Source: an uncultured Bacteroides sp. (lineage in GTDB: Bacteria; Bacteroidota; Bacteroidia; Bacteroidales; Bacteroidaceae). Taken from it: DNA of 35,466 nt. The stretch is taken from the NCBI GenBank assembly GCA_959606905.1, contig CAUHML010000031.1, forward strand, positions 1 through 35,466. Direction: 5' to 3'. Made by a program: the position numbers and the translations under genes. Below are positions 31,450 through 35,466 of the stretch, one piece after another; position 1 is the first letter of the stretch, and each line of letters begins with the position of its first letter. The notes beneath the pieces were generated by a model that searched no databases, was not told the origin of the DNA, and saw only the letters and a program-made list of their open reading frames with translations.

Positions 31450-34400
31450 ATGGAAAAATTTAATGCAATGAGGACTAGACTTTTACAACATCTTCAGAAA
31501 AAAGCCATCAGGTCAAGGAGCATCATGACGCTTGTTTGCCTGCTACTGGCCTCTGCATCAGCCTTTGCACAGACAAAGACGGTGACAGGAACAGTGACGG
31601 ACGCTGCCAATGAACCATTGATCGGCGCATCGGTACTCGTACAAGGAACTTCCACCGGAACCATCACAGACATGGACGGTAAATATTCAATCTCTGTCAC
31701 TCCGGAGGACGTATTGGTATTTTCATACGTGGGGATGACTTCGCAAACCATTAAGGTGGGGGCACAGAATGTCATCAATGTCACTTTAAAAGAAGATTCA
31801 CAAGTACTAGCCGAAACAGTCGTTATCGGATACGGTAGTGCAAAGAAAAGAGACTTGACAGGTTCTATCACCAATGTCAAAGGAGAAGAGTTAGCCAACA
31901 AACCGGCAATGAATCCGCTGTCTTCCCTTCAGGGGAAAGTGGCAGGTGTGCAGATTGTAAACTCCGGACGAGCCGGATCGGACCCGGAAATCCGTATTCG
32001 CGGAACAAACTCCATCAACGGATATAAACCGCTGTACATTGTCGACGGATTATTCAATGACAACATCAATTTCCTGAATCCGGAGGACATCGAATCCATG
32101 GAAATCCTGAAAGACCCGTCATCTCTGGCTATCTTCGGTGTTCGCGGTGCGAATGGTGTTATCATCATTACCACAAAGAAAGCCAAAGAAGGACAGACAT
32201 TGGTCAATATTAATACTTCTTTCGGTTTCAAGAAAGTAGTGGATAAAGTGAAACTGGTGAATGGTTCACAATTCAAAGAACTATATAACGAACAGCTTGC
32301 CAATCAGAAAGATGACCCTTTCGATTATACCGGCTGGGATGCCAATACCGACTGGCAAGACGAAATTTTCCAGACTGCTTTCATTACAAACAATAACATC
32401 AGTATTACAGGGGCTTCGCCCAAACATAGTTTCTATCTGGGTGTAGGCTACTCTTACGAACAAGGCAACATCGAGCATGAGAAATTCAGCAAGGTAACCA
32501 TCAACGCAAGTAATGATTATAAGATTACGGACTTTTTGAAAGTCGGTTTCCAATTCAACGGTGCACGTATGCTTCCTGCTGATTCCAAACAGGTATTGAA
32601 TGCCCTGCGTGCAACTCCTATCGCTCCGGTGTATAACAACGAATACGGATTATATACGGCTCTGCCCGAATTCCAGAAAGCGCAGATCAACAACCCGATG
32701 GTAGACGTCGAATTAAAAGCGAATACTACCAAAGCGGAAAACTACCGGGCATCCGGTAACATTTATGGTGAGGTAGACTTCCTGAAACATTTCACGTTCA
32801 AAGCGATGTTCTCCATGGATTATGCGTCGAACAACGGACGGACATATACACCGATCGTAAAAGTATACGATGCCGCTGTCAACGGAGGGATCTCTACTTT
32901 GGGAACAGGCAAGACCGAGGTCAGCCAGTTTAAAGAGAATGAAACAAAAGTTCAGAGTGACTACCTGTTGACATACACCAACAGCTTTGATAATGGAAAT
33001 CATAACCTGACAGCTACCGCCGGTTTTACTACCTATTATAATTCGTTGAGCCGGTTGGACGGAGCACGCAAGCAGGGAGTCGGACTGGTCATTCCGGATA
33101 ATCCGGACAAATGGTTTGTCAGCATCGGCGATGCGGCTACCGCTACCAATGGAAGTACTCAATGGGAACGCAGTACATTATCCGTACTTGCACGCGTGAT
33201 CTACAACTATAAAGGTAAATACTTGTTCAACGGTTCTTTCCGCCGGGATGGTTCTTCCGCTTTCTCCTACACAGGCAATGAATGGCAGAACTTCTTCTCA
33301 CTGGGTGGAGGTTGGTTGATGTCCGAAGAAGAATTTATGAAAGACATCAAATGGCTGGATATGTTGAAAATCAAAGCATCTTACGGTACGTTAGGAAACC
33401 AGAACCTGGATAAAGCCTATCCTGCCGAACCCTTATTGACCAATGCTTATTCGGCTGTATTCGGTAAACCGTCCATCATTTATCCCGGATACCAGCTTGC
33501 CTATCTTCCTAATCCTAACCTGCGTTGGGAAAAAGTAGAAGCCTGGGAAGCCGGATTTGAAACGAACCTGCTTCGCAACCGCTTGCATTTTGAGGGTGTT
33601 TACTATAAGAAGAATACCAAAGATTTGTTAGCCGAAGTTCCCGGAATTTCCGGAACTATCCCCGGTATCGGAAACTTGGGAGAGATCCAGAATAAAGGAG
33701 TGGAAATGGCTGTAACCTGGCGCGATCAGATTGGTGACTGGGGATATTCCGTCAGTGCCAACCTGACTACTATCAAGAATGAGGTAAAAAGTCTTGTTCA
33801 GGAAGGATATTCCATCATTGCCGGAGATAAGCAGCAAAGTTACACAATGGCAGGTTATCCTATCGGATATTTCTATGGTTATAAAGTGGCAGGCGTTTAT
33901 CAGTCACAAGCAGATATTGACGCATCACCCAAAAATACACTGGCTACCGTTACCCCCGGTGACCTAAAATTCGCCGATGTGAACGGTGACGGAGAAATCA
34001 CCCCGGAAGACCGTACCATGATAGGCAACCCGACTCCAAAGGTCACTTACGGTTTTTCTCTCGGAGTAGACTACAAGAATTGGTCGTTAGGCATCGACAT
34101 GATGGGACAAGGTGGAAACAAGATTTTCCGTACATGGGATAACTACAATTTTGCCCAGTTCAACTACCTGGAACAACGCTTGGACCGCTGGCACGGAGAA
34201 GGTACGTCCAACACCCAACCGTTGCTGAACACCAAACATTCCATCAACAACCTCAACTCCGACTATTACATTGAGGACGGCAAATTCTTCCGTATCCGCA
34301 ACGTACAGTTAGCGTATACGTTCGACAAGAGCTTAATTGCCAAAATACGTCTGCAAGCTCTGAAAGTCTATGTCAACATACAGAACTTGAAGACATGGAA

Positions 34401-34515
34401 ACATAACACCGGATATACTCCCGAACTTGGAGGAACTGCCACCGCATTCGGAGTAGATAACGGCAGTTATCCTGTACCTGCAGTCTATACCTTCGGTATC
34501 AACCTAACATTCTAG
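31450..34515 (+). CDS. susC: SusC-family TonB-dependent transporter (second locus)
   Basis: This 1021-residue outer-membrane SusC protein has a signal peptide (about 22-40, ending ASAFAQ). It then has the carboxypeptidase-regulatory-like domain (TKTVTGTVTDAANEPLIGASV), the TonB-box region ETVVIGYGSAKKRDLTGSI, the plug signature LKDPSSLAIFGVRGANGVI and a barrel ending YTFGINLTF. It is more GC-rich than the first susC and has no CGTTTTTTGA operator at the regulon spacing, so it is probably controlled separately. The substrate is unknown. The cognate susD begins 64 bp downstream. Confidence 0.94.
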   Translation: MEKFNAMRTRLLQHLQKKAIRSRSIMTLVCLLLASASAFAQTKTVTGTVTDAANEPLIGASVLVQGTSTGTITDMDGKYSISVTPEDVLVFSYVGMTSQTIKVGAQNVINVTLKEDSQVLAETVVIGYGSAKKRDLTGSITNVKGEELANKPAMNPLSSLQGKVAGVQIVNSGRAGSDPEIRIRGTNSINGYKPLYIVDGLFNDNINFLNPEDIESMEILKDPSSLAIFGVRGANGVIIITTKKAKEGQTLVNINTSFGFKKVVDKVKLVNGSQFKELYNEQLANQKDDPFDYTGWDANTDWQDEIFQTAFITNNNISITGASPKHSFYLGVGYSYEQGNIEHEKFSKVTINASNDYKITDFLKVGFQFNGARMLPADSKQVLNALRATPIAPVYNNEYGLYTALPEFQKAQINNPMVDVELKANTTKAENYRASGNIYGEVDFLKHFTFKAMFSMDYASNNGRTYTPIVKVYDAAVNGGISTLGTGKTEVSQFKENETKVQSDYLLTYTNSFDNGNHNLTATAGFTTYYNSLSRLDGARKQGVGLVIPDNPDKWFVSIGDAATATNGSTQWERSTLSVLARVIYNYKGKYLFNGSFRRDGSSAFSYTGNEWQNFFSLGGGWLMSEEEFMKDIKWLDMLKIKASYGTLGNQNLDKAYPAEPLLTNAYSAVFGKPSIIYPGYQLAYLPNPNLRWEKVEAWEAGFETNLLRNRLHFEGVYYKKNTKDLLAEVPGISGTIPGIGNLGEIQNKGVEMAVTWRDQIGDWGYSVSANLTTIKNEVKSLVQEGYSIIAGDKQQSYTMAGYPIGYFYGYKVAGVYQSQADIDASPKNTLATVTPGDLKFADVNGDGEITPEDRTMIGNPTPKVTYGFSLGVDYKNWSLGIDMMGQGGNKIFRTWDNYNFAQFNYLEQRLDRWHGEGTSNTQPLLNTKHSINNLNSDYYIEDGKFFRIRNVQLAYTFDKSLIAKIRLQALKVYVNIQNLKTWKHNTGYTPELGGTATAFGVDNGSYPVPAVYTFGINLTF

Positions 34516-34579
34516 TGACAAGGTGCCACTGCCAGTTTTCCATGCGGAACACAACTTTAATCTTTAAAACTATCATTAT

Positions 34580-35466
34580 ATGAAACTGAATAAATATATA
34601 TTTGCAACCCTTATTACTTCAACTACATTATTTCTAGGCAGCTGTAGTGACTTTCTGGATCGTAGTCCACAAGGACAGTTTACGGAAGATGATAATCCGA
34701 ACGCTCTGGTCAACGGGAAGATTTATAATGTCTATACGATGATGCGTAACTATAATGTGACAGCCGGCCCTCCTGCTTTTGCCATCCACTGTTTCCGTTC
34801 GGAAGATTCGGAAAAAGGAAGTATTGCCAGCGATGGCTCTGATGTAGCCGAAATGTATGATGATTTTGTGTATACACCGACCAACGGCCTACTGGGTGCT
34901 TATTGGGGACAGAATTATGCCATCATCTACCAATGTAATGAGATTCTTGATGCCATTGCAGAAAAAGAAACAGCCGGACAAACAGAAACTGAAGACATCA
35001 TCAATAAGGGAGAGGCCTCTTTCTTCCGTGCTTATTGCTACTTCAATCTGGTAAGAGCTTTCGGCGAAGTTCCTTTGGTGACTTATAAAATCAACGATGC
35101 TTCGGAAGCCAATATCCCGAAGACAAGTGCTGATAAAATCTATGAGCAAATCGACAAGGACCTGAAAACAGCAGAAGAGTCATTGCCGGAAACATGGAGC
35201 AGCGAATACACCGGACGACTGACTTGGGGAGCTGCCCGTTCCTTACACGCGCGTACTTATATGATGCGCAACGACTGGAACAATATGTACACAGCCTCCA
35301 CCGACGTCATCAAAAAGGGGCTCTACAACTTAAAGACTCCGTATAATGAGATTTTCACGGATGATGGTGAAAATAACGGAGGTTCCATATTCGAGTTGCA
35401 ATGTACAGCTACTGCCGCTCTTCCTCAAAGTACCGTTATCGGTAGCCAGTTCTGTGAAGTACAAGG
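34580..35466 (+). CDS. susD: SusD/RagB-family lipoprotein, truncated by the window end
   Basis: The reading frame is open from ATG 34580 to the last base, giving about 295 residues of an expected 500 or more. The signal MKLNKYIFATLITSTTLFLGSC has lipobox LGSC with Cys22. Family features are CSDFLDRSPQGQF after the anchor, the helix NKGEASFFRAYCYFNLVRAFGEVPL, and TWGAARSLHARTYMM. It pairs with the SusC at 31450. The C-terminal half lies outside the window. Confidence 0.93.
   Translation, partial: MKLNKYIFATLITSTTLFLGSCSDFLDRSPQGQFTEDDNPNALVNGKIYNVYTMMRNYNVTAGPPAFAIHCFRSEDSEKGSIASDGSDVAEMYDDFVYTPTNGLLGAYWGQNYAIIYQCNEILDAIAEKETAGQTETEDIINKGEASFFRAYCYFNLVRAFGEVPLVTYKINDASEANIPKTSADKIYEQIDKDLKTAEESLPETWSSEYTGRLTWGAARSLHARTYMMRNDWNNMYTASTDVIKKGLYNLKTPYNEIFTDDGENNGGSIFELQCTATAALPQSTVIGSQFCEVQ

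Overview
The window looks like a chromosomal segment of a gut Bacteroides species. The evidence is two SusC/SusD pairs, lipoproteins with Bacteroidetes-style lipoboxes, promoters of the Bacteroides type (-7 TAnnTTTG, with a -33 TTTG at the tRNA gene), an HU-like protein of the Bacteroides type, and a topoisomerase IV A gene overlapping a DUF3316-type gene. No gene-free stretch exceeds 300 bases. The longest is 31202-31449 (248 bases), which holds a terminator and a poorly defined promoter.

Layout. (1) 68-702: an HU-like gene on the minus strand and four 23-bp tandem units, each with a CCCGGG-centred palindrome. (2) 799-1944: a XylR-type AraC-family regulator. (3) 2100-5000: an alpha/beta-hydrolase lipoprotein and an exported protein whose first barrel resembles GH56 hyaluronidase. 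(4) 5119-15609: susC, susD, a large lipoprotein with two hyaluronidase-like barrels and a C-terminal domain, a GH20 beta-hexosaminidase and a divergent GH32-like protein. (5) 15721-23844: a NagP-like sugar transporter, nagA, a nagB-like gene, two exported Gfo/Idh/MocA proteins, an ApbE-like gene, a third Gfo/Idh/MocA protein and a small membrane protein. (6) 23932-25275: a fourth Gfo/Idh/MocA protein with a Tat signal, then a terminator. (7) 25482-31201: a core region with topoisomerase IV A, a DUF3316-type protein, an S41 protease-like lipoprotein, tRNA-Leu(UAG) and a PfkB kinase. (8) 31450 to the end: a second SusC and the start of a second SusD, probably another utilization locus.

The main result is that blocks 3, 4, 5 and 6 share one promoter architecture. 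Each has an identical 10-bp element, CGTTTTTTGA, whose C lies exactly 55 bp before the first T of a -7 TAnnTTTG element. A second CG lies exactly 21 bp after the first in all four. None of the four has a -33 TTTG. This is what an AraC-family activator binding two direct half-sites would look like. The regulator at 799-1944 is the obvious candidate, so 16 genes (2100-25275) probably form one regulon.

Proposed pathway (inference): surface and periplasmic hyaluronidase-like enzymes, SusCD and GH20 break down and import a glycan rich in N-acetylhexosamine, perhaps O-acylated. The MFS transporter brings GlcNAc-type sugars to the cytoplasm, where NagA and the NagB-like protein feed glycolysis. A kinase for GlcNAc is not seen here. 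The exported Gfo/Idh/MocA set suggests an additional extracytoplasmic redox step on sugars, for example 3-keto-glycoside chemistry. That step and the exact substrate are not established from sequence alone.
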